Source of the DNA: Actinokineospora xionganensis
GTDB taxonomy: Bacteria > Actinomycetota > Actinomycetes > Mycobacteriales > Pseudonocardiaceae
Direction: 5' to 3'
NCBI RefSeq assembly: GCF_014323725.1
Contig: NZ_JABVED010000015.1
Span: 117,633-181,632, forward strand
Length of the DNA: 64,000 nt
Shown here piece by piece: positions 32,144-40,626 of the stretch (positions within the stretch are counted from its first letter, which is position 1; each line of letters starts with the position of its first letter). A model generated the notes under the pieces. It was not told the origin of the DNA and ran no database searches. It saw only the letters and a program-made list of their open reading frames with translations. The position numbers and the translations under genes were made by a program.

Positions 32144-32806
32144 ATGACCGGACAGCACGAGGCCACCCCGCCGCCCCGGGTCCGCCGATCCTGGCGCGAT
32201 CGATTCTGCGCCGCCCCGGTCCGCCCGGGCCGCTCGGCGGCGGTCCGCGAACGCCTGGCCGACGAATCCCGGCCGCAGTGGCAGCGGCACAACGCCGATC
32301 TGGAGCGTGCGGCCGCCCGGATCGTGGTGGTCGACTTCTCGCTGGTCCCCGTCCTCGCCCGGGCCGCGGACTACTCGCGGCACCTGGCGGGTCTGACCGA
32401 CGGCGGGTGGGCCGACCCGGAGTCGGTCCTCACCGACCGGATCCGCCGCCAAGCCGTCCTCTACGACCCGGCGAAGACGGTCGAGATCCTCCTCGGCGAG
32501 TCCGCGCTGCGCTATCCGCCGTGCCCGCCGCGGATCAGGCGCGCGCAGTCCGCCCGCCTCACCGCGCTGCTCTGCCTGCGCCGGGTCCGGTTGGGAATCA
32601 TCCCGCTGAACGCCGAGTTGCCGACGATCACCGAGCACGGCTACAGCATGTTCGACGACCAGGTGGTCGTGGACGTCAACCACACCGAGGTCACCATCAC
32701 CGACCCGCACGACGTCGCCCTGTACGAACGAATCACCGCCGCCCTCTGGCGATCCGCCCTCAGTGGCGACGCGGCCCGCGCCCTGCTGCGCCGCGCGGGT
32801 CGCTGA
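32144..32806 (+). CDS. Orphan DUF5753 domain protein lacking the HTH domain
   Basis: A 220-residue protein closely similar to the C-terminal two thirds of the regulator at 30253. Matching blocks are RRQAVLYDPAKTVEILLGES, LGIIPLNAELPTITEHGY and VDVNHTEVTITDPHDVALYE. The XRE helix-turn-helix is absent. Residues 1-50 are a basic Arg/Pro-rich segment with no HTH. It probably arose by duplication and loss of the DNA-binding part, and could act as a decoy or co-sensor for the intact paralogue. ATG 32144 follows GAGG; a GTG at 32141 is possible. Confidence 0.8.
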   Translation: MTGQHEATPPPRVRRSWRDRFCAAPVRPGRSAAVRERLADESRPQWQRHNADLERAAARIVVVDFSLVPVLARAADYSRHLAGLTDGGWADPESVLTDRIRRQAVLYDPAKTVEILLGESALRYPPCPPRIRRAQSARLTALLCLRRVRLGIIPLNAELPTITEHGYSMFDDQVVVDVNHTEVTITDPHDVALYERITAALWRSALSGDAARALLRRAGR

Positions 32807-32823
32807 CGCAGGCGACCCGCCAA

Positions 32824-34290
32824 CTAGCGATTCGAGGCCCGCTTCACGAACTTCGCCAGGTCTTTCGACTGCTCAAGCCTGGATGGTTCGTGGATGTACA
32901 TCATGTGTCCGGCCGGGTAGTAGACGACTTCGATGTTGTCGCGCAGTTCGTCGGGCAGGGCCAAGTGCGCCAGCGTGTGGTCGGTCGCGAAATACGGTGT
33001 GGCGCCGTCGGTGTAGCCGGAGGCGACGTGGAGTTTGAGGTGTGGGTTGGCGCGCATCACCGCGGAGAGTTTGTCGGTGACGGTGACGTGGGCGTTCTCG
33101 AACTCCTTGAACGACCAGTCGCGGTTGACCGGCAGGCTCAGCACCTCGTACGGCAAGTCCTTGTGGTAGCCCAATTCGGCGTGCAGGTAGTGGTTGATGC
33201 CCGCGGTGTAGGCGCCCATGATCGCCGACATCGACGGGTCCTCGCTGAGCTTCTCGCGGCCGTAGTCGCCGTCCCAGCCGGTGAAGCGGCCGTCGAGCCT
33301 GCCGACGGTCTGCTTGCGGTGGCGCAGGAGTTCGGCGAAGAAGCGGGTGTGCTCGATGCGCAGGTCGACGCGGTCGACGTACTCCTCGGACAGCCCCGAC
33401 AGCCGGGCCACCGTCGCCACGATGGTCGCGCGGTCCTCAGTGGACAGACGGGAGCCTTGGCTGAGCGCCCAGGGGTAGTCGCGGGAGGCGAACTCCTCGG
33501 CCTCGGCGAGCACCTCGTCCAGGGCGCGGTCGCCATGTAGGCCGTGGTGGTGCGCGATGGCGGCGTAGGTCGGCAGGTAGAGCGGGTAAGGAAGGTCGTT
33601 GCCCTCGGCGAAGATCAGGGTGGAGAAGTCGAGCACCGACGAGATCAGGATCAGGCCGTTGAGGTACATGCCGTGGCGGGTGTGCAGGTGGTGCGCGAGG
33701 CCGCCCGCGCGGGTGGTGCCGTAGGACTCGCCCGCGAGGAACTTCGGCGAAGTCCACCGGCCGTTGCGGGTCGTCCAGAGCCGGATGACCTCGCCGACGG
33801 ACTCCAGGTCGCCCTGGAAGCCGTGGTGGTCGCCCGGCTTCTCGCCCTTGATCGCGCGCGAGTAGCCGGTGGACACGGGGTCGATGAAGACGAGATCGCT
33901 GTGCGCCAACAGGGTTTCCGGGTTGTCGACCAGCCCATACGGCGGCGCGGCCAGCGCGCCCGCGTCGCCCGCGACGACCCGCCGCGGGCCGAGCACACCC
34001 AGGTGCAGCCAGATGCTCGACGAGCCGGGGCCGCCGTTGAAGGCGAAGGTGACCGGGCGGGTGGCCGGGTCGGCGCCGTCGAGGGTGTAGGCGGTCACGA
34101 AGACCTCGGCCTTGGGGAGGTGGCCGTCGAAGGTTCCGTCGGTCATCACCTCCTGGCGCAGCACCAGTCTGCCGGTCGTGGCGGTGTAGGCCAGCTCGCG
34201 CTTGCGTACTGTCAGCGTGTGCGACGTCGTGACCAGATCGTCGACGGGCTCCGGGTCCGGCCTGTCGACGGGTGCGTCCTGGGATGCCAT
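32824..34290 (-). CDS. Serine carboxypeptidase-like protein (S10 family)
   Basis: A 488-residue alpha/beta-hydrolase peptidase. The oxyanion motif FNGGPGSSSIW and the nucleophile motif FLAGESYGTTRAGG are clear. The catalytic Asp is expected in VASGYTDGATPYFATDHT and the His in YYPAGHMMYIHEP. There is no signal peptide, which is unusual for S10 but common in actinobacterial members. The -10 box lies six bases before the ATG, so the transcript is probably leaderless. It is divergent from the uracil-DNA glycosylase gene. Confidence 0.93.
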   Translation of the reverse strand: MASQDAPVDRPDPEPVDDLVTTSHTLTVRKRELAYTATTGRLVLRQEVMTDGTFDGHLPKAEVFVTAYTLDGADPATRPVTFAFNGGPGSSSIWLHLGVLGPRRVVAGDAGALAAPPYGLVDNPETLLAHSDLVFIDPVSTGYSRAIKGEKPGDHHGFQGDLESVGEVIRLWTTRNGRWTSPKFLAGESYGTTRAGGLAHHLHTRHGMYLNGLILISSVLDFSTLIFAEGNDLPYPLYLPTYAAIAHHHGLHGDRALDEVLAEAEEFASRDYPWALSQGSRLSTEDRATIVATVARLSGLSEEYVDRVDLRIEHTRFFAELLRHRKQTVGRLDGRFTGWDGDYGREKLSEDPSMSAIMGAYTAGINHYLHAELGYHKDLPYEVLSLPVNRDWSFKEFENAHVTVTDKLSAVMRANPHLKLHVASGYTDGATPYFATDHTLAHLALPDELRDNIEVVYYPAGHMMYIHEPSRLEQSKDLAKFVKRASNR

Positions 34291-34302
34291 GGGCCGACCC
34301 TA
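34291..34302 (-). promoter_or_regulatory. Probable -10 box of leaderless S10 peptidase transcript
   Basis: On the minus strand TAGGGT is followed by six bases and the ATG at 34290. There is no Shine-Dalgarno. Confidence 0.5.
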
Positions 34303-34334
34303 CGGCTTACCGGTTATTCACTTGGGGGTATCCG

Positions 34335-35024
34335 GTGACTCTGGAGGAACTCGACCGCGCCGTCACCGGCTGCCGCGCCTGCCCCCGCCTGGTCGCGTGG
34401 CGCGAGGAGGTCGCCCACGTCAAACGAGCCGCCTTCCGCGACCAGGAGTATTGGGGCCGCCCGGTTCCCGGCTTCGGCCCCCCGGACGCGTCGATCGCCA
34501 TCGTCGGCCTGGCCCCCGCCGCCCATGGCGCGAACCGAACGGGCCGAATGTTCACCGGCGACCGCTCCGGCGACGTCCTGTACGCCGCCATGCACGCGGT
34601 GGGGTTGGCGTCGCAGCCCACCTCCACCCATATCGGCGACGGGCTGGAACTGTTCGGGGTTCGCATCACGGCTCCGGTGAAGTGCGCGCCGCCCGCCAAC
34701 AAGCCGACCCCGCAGGAGCGGGATAACTGCAGGCCGTGGCTGGAGCAGGAGCTGGTTTTGCTGCGGCCGACCCTGCGCGCCGTGGTGGTGCTGGGCGCGT
34801 TCGGTTGGCAGGCGGTGCTGCCGGTGCTGAGCCGGTACTGGATGGTGCCGGTGCCTCGACCGGTGTTCGGGCACGGCGCGCGGTACTCGCTGGCGGCGCT
34901 GGACGGAGGTCCGGACTTGCAGCTGTTCGGCTGCTACCACGTGAGCCAGCAGAACACGTTCACCGGCAGGCTGACACCGGCGATGGTGGAGGCCGTCCTG
35001 GCCGAGGCAAAGGGCGTGCATTGA
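34335..35024 (+). CDS. Family 5 uracil-DNA glycosylase (UdgB type)
   Basis: A 229-residue base-excision enzyme removing uracil and other deaminated bases. The 4Fe-4S cluster ligands are visible as four Cys: two in GCRACPRL, one in VKCAPP and one in NCRPWL. Motif A is IVGLAPAAHGANRTGRMFTG, which has the Ala-rich family 5 form in place of a catalytic Asp/Asn, and the C-terminal motif is HVSQQNTFTGRLTP. The GTG at 34335 follows a GGGGG stretch; longer in-frame starts would overlap the divergent peptidase gene. Confidence 0.92.
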   Translation: MTLEELDRAVTGCRACPRLVAWREEVAHVKRAAFRDQEYWGRPVPGFGPPDASIAIVGLAPAAHGANRTGRMFTGDRSGDVLYAAMHAVGLASQPTSTHIGDGLELFGVRITAPVKCAPPANKPTPQERDNCRPWLEQELVLLRPTLRAVVVLGAFGWQAVLPVLSRYWMVPVPRPVFGHGARYSLAALDGGPDLQLFGCYHVSQQNTFTGRLTPAMVEAVLAEAKGVH

Positions 35025-35054
35025 CATCAGAGGCGTTGTGACTGCAAAATGCAG
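35021..35054 (+). promoter_or_regulatory. Promoter and candidate autoregulatory dyad of the toxin-antitoxin operon
   Basis: TTGACA at 35021-35026, overlapping the glycosylase stop, is a good -35 box. CAAAAT at 35045-35050 is a reasonable -10 with an 18-bp spacer. The -10 lies inside the palindrome CTGCA-AAA-TGCAG (35042-35054), directly before the antitoxin ATG at 35057. A ribbon-helix-helix antitoxin bound there would block its own promoter. Confidence 0.6.
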
Positions 35055-35056
35055 GC

Positions 35057-35344
35057 ATGGCGGTGCTGACGATTCGAGATGTTCCAGACGACGTGAAGAA
35101 CGCCTTGGCTCAGGACGCGCGGGAACGCGGGCAGTCGCTGCAGTCTTTCCTGTTGAGCATGCTCAAGCGGCAGGCGGACTTCAGTCGCAACCGGCAGCTC
35201 CTCGCCGAGATCGAACGCGACCTCGCGACGGACGGCGGTGCGGGCGAGGACGCGCCCGATGCCGCGGACCTCGTGGAGCGTGCACGGGCAGACCGCGACG
35301 ACAGGCCGGGTTCCGATGTGCGTAAGACCGGCGGCGCCGCGTGA
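35057..35344 (+). CDS. FitA/VapB-type ribbon-helix-helix antitoxin
   Basis: A 95-residue antitoxin. MAVLTIRDVPDDVKNALAQD is the typical beta-strand plus helix of FitA-like ribbon-helix-helix proteins. SLQSFLLSMLKRQ is the second helix. A flexible acidic C-terminal half would mask the toxin. It overlaps the PIN toxin gene by four bases. No Shine-Dalgarno is obvious. Confidence 0.85.
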   Translation: MAVLTIRDVPDDVKNALAQDARERGQSLQSFLLSMLKRQADFSRNRQLLAEIERDLATDGGAGEDAPDAADLVERARADRDDRPGSDVRKTGGAA

Positions 35345-35736
35345 TCGTGGTGGACGCCTCCGTCTTGGCGAACATGTTGGTGTACGCGGACGACCGCGGT
35401 CGCAAGGCGCGGGCGGTGCTGGCCCGGGATACCGAATGGTCCGCGCCCGAGCACTGGAAGGCCGAGGTCTTCTCGGTGATCCGAGGACTCACGTTGGGGC
35501 GCAAAATCACTGAGGCACAAGGCCTCCGGGTCGTCGAGCGGCTTCCGCAGCTCGGCATCGACACCGTGCCGCTCGACGACCTTCTGCCGCGGATGTGGCA
35601 GCTCCGGGCAGGCGTCAGCGGTTATGACGCCGCCTATGTCGCGCTCGCCGAGGCGCGTGGTCTCACCTTGGTGACCTCCGACGGTCGCCTCGCGCGCACT
35701 GCCACAACGTTCTGTCGCGTCGAACTGGTGTCGTGA
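35341..35736 (+). CDS. VapC-type PIN-domain toxin
   Basis: A 131-residue PIN ribonuclease that would cleave RNA when free of its antitoxin. The four acidic positions are visible: Asp5 (VVDASVLANML), Glu in WKAEVFSVIRG, Asp in GYDAAYVALAEARG and Asp in TSDGRLART. The GTG start overlaps the antitoxin stop (GTGA), the usual VapBC layout. The 3' end overlaps the next gene by four bases, so the HAD-like gene may be cotranscribed. Confidence 0.9.
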   Translation: MIVVDASVLANMLVYADDRGRKARAVLARDTEWSAPEHWKAEVFSVIRGLTLGRKITEAQGLRVVERLPQLGIDTVPLDDLLPRMWQLRAGVSGYDAAYVALAEARGLTLVTSDGRLARTATTFCRVELVS

Positions 35737-36266
35737 TCACGGGTGCGAGACCGCTGATCCTGCTTGACGTCGACGGGCCGCTGAATCCGTTCGCCGGGAC
35801 CGCGGAGACGCGGGCCGGGTTCGTCGAGCATCAGATCCGGTTGTCGCGGTGGAATAAGCGCAAGGTGCTTCGGCTCTGGCTCAACCCGGCGCTTGGTCCG
35901 GCTTTGCTGGGGCTGGCCGAGCGCACTGGTGCGCAGCTCGCCTGGGCGACGACGTGGGGGCATCGGGCCAACACCGTCATCGGGCCGGTCATCGGGCTTC
36001 CCGTGCTCCGCGTGGTCGAACTCGACGACGCCGGTGGGCGGTGGAAGTTCCCCGCCGTGGAGCGGTTCGCGGCGGGTAGGCCGCTGGTGTGGCTGGACGA
36101 CGACTTCGATCTCTACCCCGCCGTGCGGGACGAGTTCCTCGGCAGGCGGGTGGGGGTGCCGACCGAGTTGTGGCGAATCGATCCTCGCGTCGGGCTGACC
36201 ATGGGGGACTTGGCCGCGGTCGAGGCGTGGCTTGACGGGCACTCGAATGTCGGTACGCCCGAGTGA
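35733..36266 (+). CDS. HAD-like domain protein
   Basis: A 177-residue protein with the HAD motif I LILLDVDGPLNPFAG (Asp12 and Asp14) and a motif IV-like VWLDDDFDLY. Motif II would be in LAWATTWGHRAN. The family occurs widely in actinomycetes as an uncharacterised HAD hydrolase, and the substrate is unknown. It overlaps the toxin gene by four bases, which may just reflect compact packing. Confidence 0.8.
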   Translation: MITGARPLILLDVDGPLNPFAGTAETRAGFVEHQIRLSRWNKRKVLRLWLNPALGPALLGLAERTGAQLAWATTWGHRANTVIGPVIGLPVLRVVELDDAGGRWKFPAVERFAAGRPLVWLDDDFDLYPAVRDEFLGRRVGVPTELWRIDPRVGLTMGDLAAVEAWLDGHSNVGTPE

Positions 36267-36343
36267 TCGACACCGGTACTCTCGCTGGTGCGCTATCCCG
36301 CCGCGCGGGGGGTCGGTGTTCCCAGGCGGGCTGAGGAAGTCCT

Positions 36344-36469
36344 GTGTCGACGGCGCTTATCGTTCTTCTCCTGATCCTTTGGCATCCCTACGTCCTGTGC
36401 AAACTGCTGCCCGGGCGTGACATCCGGGTGCGCGTGCTGGAGGTGGAGGTCAGCATTACCCGAATGTGA
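36344..36469 (+). CDS. 41-residue single-pass membrane peptide
   Basis: Starting at a GTG preceded by GAGGAAG, the frame encodes STALIVLLLILWHPYVLCKL followed by a charged tail ending in EVEVSITRM. One hydrophobic helix spans about residues 4-18. Its stop overlaps a GTG (36466) in frame with the next gene, which suggests translational coupling. I do not recognise the family. Support comes from the ribosome-binding site, membrane-helix character and position at the head of the MoxR operon. Confidence 0.5.
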   Translation: MSTALIVLLLILWHPYVLCKLLPGRDIRVRVLEVEVSITRM

Positions 36470-36504
36470 TCGCGCCCATAGTCCGCGTGCGGCATGCTCG
36501 GTTC

Positions 36505-37170
36505 ATGAGGGACCGCCTCCCGGTCTTGCTGGTGGTGGCCGCGATGCTTCTGCTCGCGGTCGCCGCCGCGCGCGGGGAGTCGGCGGTTCCGCGCGGTGCG
36601 CCGTTGGGGACGGTGATCGAGCCACCCGACAGCGCTGTGGCGCCGCGGACGGAACCGGGGGAGCGCAACTTCCTCCTCGACCTGCTCGGCGGGATCACCG
36701 CGGGTGTGTTCCTGCTGCTCGCGGCCGTGATGCTGCTGGTCTTCGTCGCGGGCGCGCTGGCCATGCTGGCAGGCCTGCGACGTCGCCGCGCCCGGTTCGC
36801 CCGGTTCGAACCGGACGAGCCGCGGCGGGCGGAACTGCCCTCGGGTGGAACTCCGTCCGACCTGGTGGAAGCCGCCCGCGCGGCCCGGGTCGAGCTGAGC
36901 AGGCGGGCCGGTGGGCCGCCCGCCGACGCGATCGTGGCGGCCTGGCTGGTGTTGGAGAACGCCGCCGCACGTCGCCGCGCGGCGCACGAGACGCCGACTG
37001 AGTTCACCGCCCGGGTGGTCGCCGAGCAGGACCTCGACGCGACCGCGGTCATCGATCTGCGTCGGCTGTACCACCGGGCGCGGTTCGGCCCGCCCGGACT
37101 GGTCACCGAGGCCGACGCCGCCGCCGCTTCCGAGGCGCTGCGGCGGATCGAGAGCGGGGTGCGCTCATGA
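36505..37170 (+). CDS. DUF4129 domain membrane protein
   Basis: A 221-residue protein with an N-terminal hydrophobic segment (RDRLPVLLVVAAMLLLAVAA), an extracytoplasmic stretch and a second helix (about residues 62-87). The cytoplasmic C-terminal DUF4129 domain contains AAWLVLENAAARRRAAHETP and EFTARVVAEQ. DUF4129 proteins accompany MoxR/DUF58 systems. The start may instead be the GTG at 36466, which overlaps the stop of the small upstream peptide; the ATG at 36505 gives a normal signal-like N-terminus. Confidence 0.85.
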   Translation: MRDRLPVLLVVAAMLLLAVAAARGESAVPRGAPLGTVIEPPDSAVAPRTEPGERNFLLDLLGGITAGVFLLLAAVMLLVFVAGALAMLAGLRRRRARFARFEPDEPRRAELPSGGTPSDLVEAARAARVELSRRAGGPPADAIVAAWLVLENAAARRRAAHETPTEFTARVVAEQDLDATAVIDLRRLYHRARFGPPGLVTEADAAAASEALRRIESGVRS

Positions 37171-37190
37171 GTCGTGCGCGTCGGCGTGGA

Positions 37191-37301
37191 TGCGGTCGTG
37201 AGTCCCGCTGTGGGTTCGTGGCTTCGCGGAAGATCGTGTGCGGGCGGGTGGTGGGCGGGAATCGGCCGCCGAGTGAGACTGAGGTGCGGTCGTGAGTCCC
37301 G
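37191..37301 (+). repeat. 17-bp direct repeat flanking a short non-coding segment
   Basis: TGCGGTCGTGAGTCCCG occurs at 37191-37207 and again at 37285-37301, where it holds the GTG start of the next gene. The 94-base period is not a multiple of three, and the intervening sequence has no convincing coding frame. It looks like a small duplication at the start of the membrane-protein gene. Confidence 0.7.
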
Positions 37302-37740
37302 TCCGGAGTTGGTCTCTCGCCGTCCTCGTGACCGTTCTCGTCTCCGCCCTGGGGGTCTGGCCCGGCAACATCCCCCTCTTCTGGTCCGCCTGTCTGGGCG
37401 TCGCGGGCGGGGCCGTCACCTTGCTGGCCACCCGCTACGCGGGCCCGCTCGATCCACTGTGGAGGGCGGTGCCCGATCCGGCGGGCTCGGCCACCGACCT
37501 GCAGGCGGCGAACCTGGCGGGCAGGCTCGCGGAAGCCGCCGTCGACCAGGTCCGGTTCGTCTCCCGGGTCCAGCCAAGGCTGCGGGCCCTGGCGGAGGCC
37601 GCGGTGCGGGAGCGCGGGCTGTCCGGCACCGAGGCCGCGGACTTCCTCGGCCCCGACCTGGCGGAGCTGATCTCCTCCCCGCACGCCGAACTGCCGCCCC
37701 CGCACCGGGCCGCCGAGTTGCTCGCCCGACTGGAGAAGCC

Positions 37741-37744
<4 letters not shown>
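37292..37744 (+). CDS. Small membrane protein of the MoxR operon
   Basis: A 150-residue protein with two N-terminal hydrophobic helices (about residues 8-22 and 28-46). A cytoplasmic helical domain follows, with QVRFVSRVQPRLRALAEAAV and a C-terminal HRAAELLARLE. The family has no assigned function but regularly lies between DUF4129 and moxR genes in actinomycetes. GAGGTG precedes the GTG start. It overlaps moxR by four bases. Confidence 0.85.
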
Positions 37745-38690
<946 letters not shown>

Positions 38691-38694
<4 letters not shown>

Positions 38695-40028
38695 GTGAGC
38701 GGGTGCTCGGCTGGTCGCGGGCTAGGCGGGCCGCGGGCAGTCGGGGCTGGCGCGGCACCGACGCGCTGGTGCGCGGCACGGTCGGCGGGCTGGGCCTGGT
38801 CGCCTGCGGGGTCGTCCTGCACCGGGTCGAGCTGGTCTTCCTCGGCGCGCCGCTGCTGGTCAGCACGGTCCTGGCGCTGACGGTTCCGGTGGGGGCGGTT
38901 CCGGTCCCGACGGTCGCCAGACTGCCGAGGACGGTCGAGGCGGGCGACGACGGCCTGCAGACCATCGCCTTTCCCGCCGATCCCGCCGTGGAGTTCCTCG
39001 CCGTGCGGTTGCCGCTCCCTGACGGCGAGGGCATCGGGCCGGTCCACCTCGTGCCCGGCTCGGCCGGGTCCGTTCGCGTCCGACTGCGTTGGAACGCCTG
39101 GGGTGAGGGCGTCGACCTGCGACCGGACCACCTGGTCGCTGGCCGTGACGCGCTGCTGATCTCCGGCCCGGTCACCGGCCGGGAGAGCAGGCGCACCGTG
39201 CTGCCCCCGGTCGTCCCGCTGCCGCCGGGTCCGCTGCCGCCGCGCGTCGCCGGGCTCGTCGGCGCACACCGGTCGGCCAGGCCGGGCGACGGCACCGAAC
39301 TGCGCGCCGTGCGCCCGTTCCAGCCCGGCGACCGGGTCCGCCGGGTCGACTGGCGGGTCACGCTGCGCGCGGGCGCGGCGACCGGTGACGTGCTCGGCCC
39401 GGGGACGCTGCACGTGCGGGAGCGGCACGCCGAGGCCGACGCGGAGCTGATGCTCGCCATCGACTCCCGGGTGGACGTGGTGCCGGAACTTGCCCGCTGG
39501 TCCGACAGCGAGGACAACGCGGTGCGCGCGGGCGGCACCCTCGACGCCTCCGTCCGGGCGGTCACCGCGCTCGCCGCGGGCTACCTGCGCCAGGGCGACC
39601 GGGTCGGCCTGATCGACCTGGGCAGGCCGCAGCTCGGCATCGCGCCCGCAGCGGGCCATCGCCAGCTGCTGCGCATCCGCCACCAGCTCGTCGCGTGCTC
39701 GCGTGCGGCGGGCTGGGCGCCCAAACCGGTGTTACGGGCCCGGCAAATGCCCTCGGGGGCCGTCGTGCTCGTCCTGTCGCCGTTTCTGGACGACGCCATC
39801 GCCGACTGCGTTGCGCTCGCGGCGCGGCGCGGGGAGCTGGTGATCGCCGTCGACATGCTTCCTCCGCGGCTGGTCGCCGACCCGGAGTCGCCTTGGGGCG
39901 AGGTCGTGCGCCAGGTGCTGGTCGGCGAGCACCGGGCCCGGCTCGCCGCGCTGAAGGCGCGCGGTGTCGCCGTGGTGCCGTGCGGTGCCGTGGCCGCCAC
40001 GCTGCGTCGGGTCAGGCGGCGGCGGTGA
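38691..40028 (+). CDS. DUF58 domain protein
   Basis: A 445-residue membrane-anchored protein. Two hydrophobic segments lie near residues 27-65, then a beta-rich part, then the DUF58 core ELRAVRPFQPGDRVRRVDW. A vWA-like domain follows, with MLAIDSRVDV as the MIDAS-like start. DUF58 proteins are the usual MoxR partners and carry the substrate or metal-dependent adhesion site. Codon 348 is a rare TTA. Both ends overlap neighbours by four bases. Confidence 0.92.
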
Positions 40029-40561
40029 TCATCGACGGCGGCGTCCCCGCGAGCAGGCTCCGCACGGTCACCGCGCTGGTCTGTCTCGCCATCGGTGTGG
40101 ACCTCGCCCTGCACGGCGCCGGGACCTTCACCGTCGCGGTGGCGGGTCTGCTGAGCGTCGCTTGTGTACTCGTCCCGGCCTCGCCCGCGCCGCTGCTGCT
40201 GATCGGCCTCGCCGCGGCGGTGCTGACCAGCTCGGGCACGGGCGCGTTCGGTCTCGGGGTGCTGGTCCTGATCCCGCTCGTGCACCTGCTCCACCTGTGC
40301 TGCGCGATCACCGCGGTGCTTCCGAAGGGCGCGCGGATTGCGCCGGCGGCATTCCGTTCGCCGTTACGCCGTTTCGCCGTCACCCAGCTATCCGTAACGA
40401 TGATCGTTCTCATTGCGATGATTGTTCCCGCGGGTCGGACTCCGCCGATCTTGGAAGTCGCCGCATTACTCTCGATTGCGGGCATGGCACTCGCCGTGAT
40501 TGTTCTGGACCGGTCCCGTCCGCCATCGCGAGATGAGTCACACCCTGCGGAAATGGCCTAG
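40025..40561 (+). CDS. Multi-pass membrane protein closing the MoxR operon
   Basis: A 178-residue protein with about five hydrophobic helices (for example VTALVCLAIGVDLALHG and LIGLAAAVLTSS) and a polar C-terminal tail. The family is not recognised. The second half has weaker GC at third positions than its neighbours and two TTA codons (114 and 148), so translation may be limited by the UUA-decoding tRNA. Its GTG overlaps the DUF58 stop. Confidence 0.8.
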   Translation: MIIDGGVPASRLRTVTALVCLAIGVDLALHGAGTFTVAVAGLLSVACVLVPASPAPLLLIGLAAAVLTSSGTGAFGLGVLVLIPLVHLLHLCCAITAVLPKGARIAPAAFRSPLRRFAVTQLSVTMIVLIAMIVPAGRTPPILEVAALLSIAGMALAVIVLDRSRPPSRDESHPAEMA

Positions 40562-40614
40562 CGACCCCGGTCACATCACCGCGGGGGCGGCGCGCGCAGG
40601 ACGGATTCCAGTGC

Positions 40615-40626
40615 GACTATTGAGCC
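40615..40626 (+). promoter_or_regulatory. Probable -10 box of leaderless NDH-2 transcript
   Basis: GACTAT lies six bases before the ATG at 40627. No Shine-Dalgarno is present. Confidence 0.4.
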
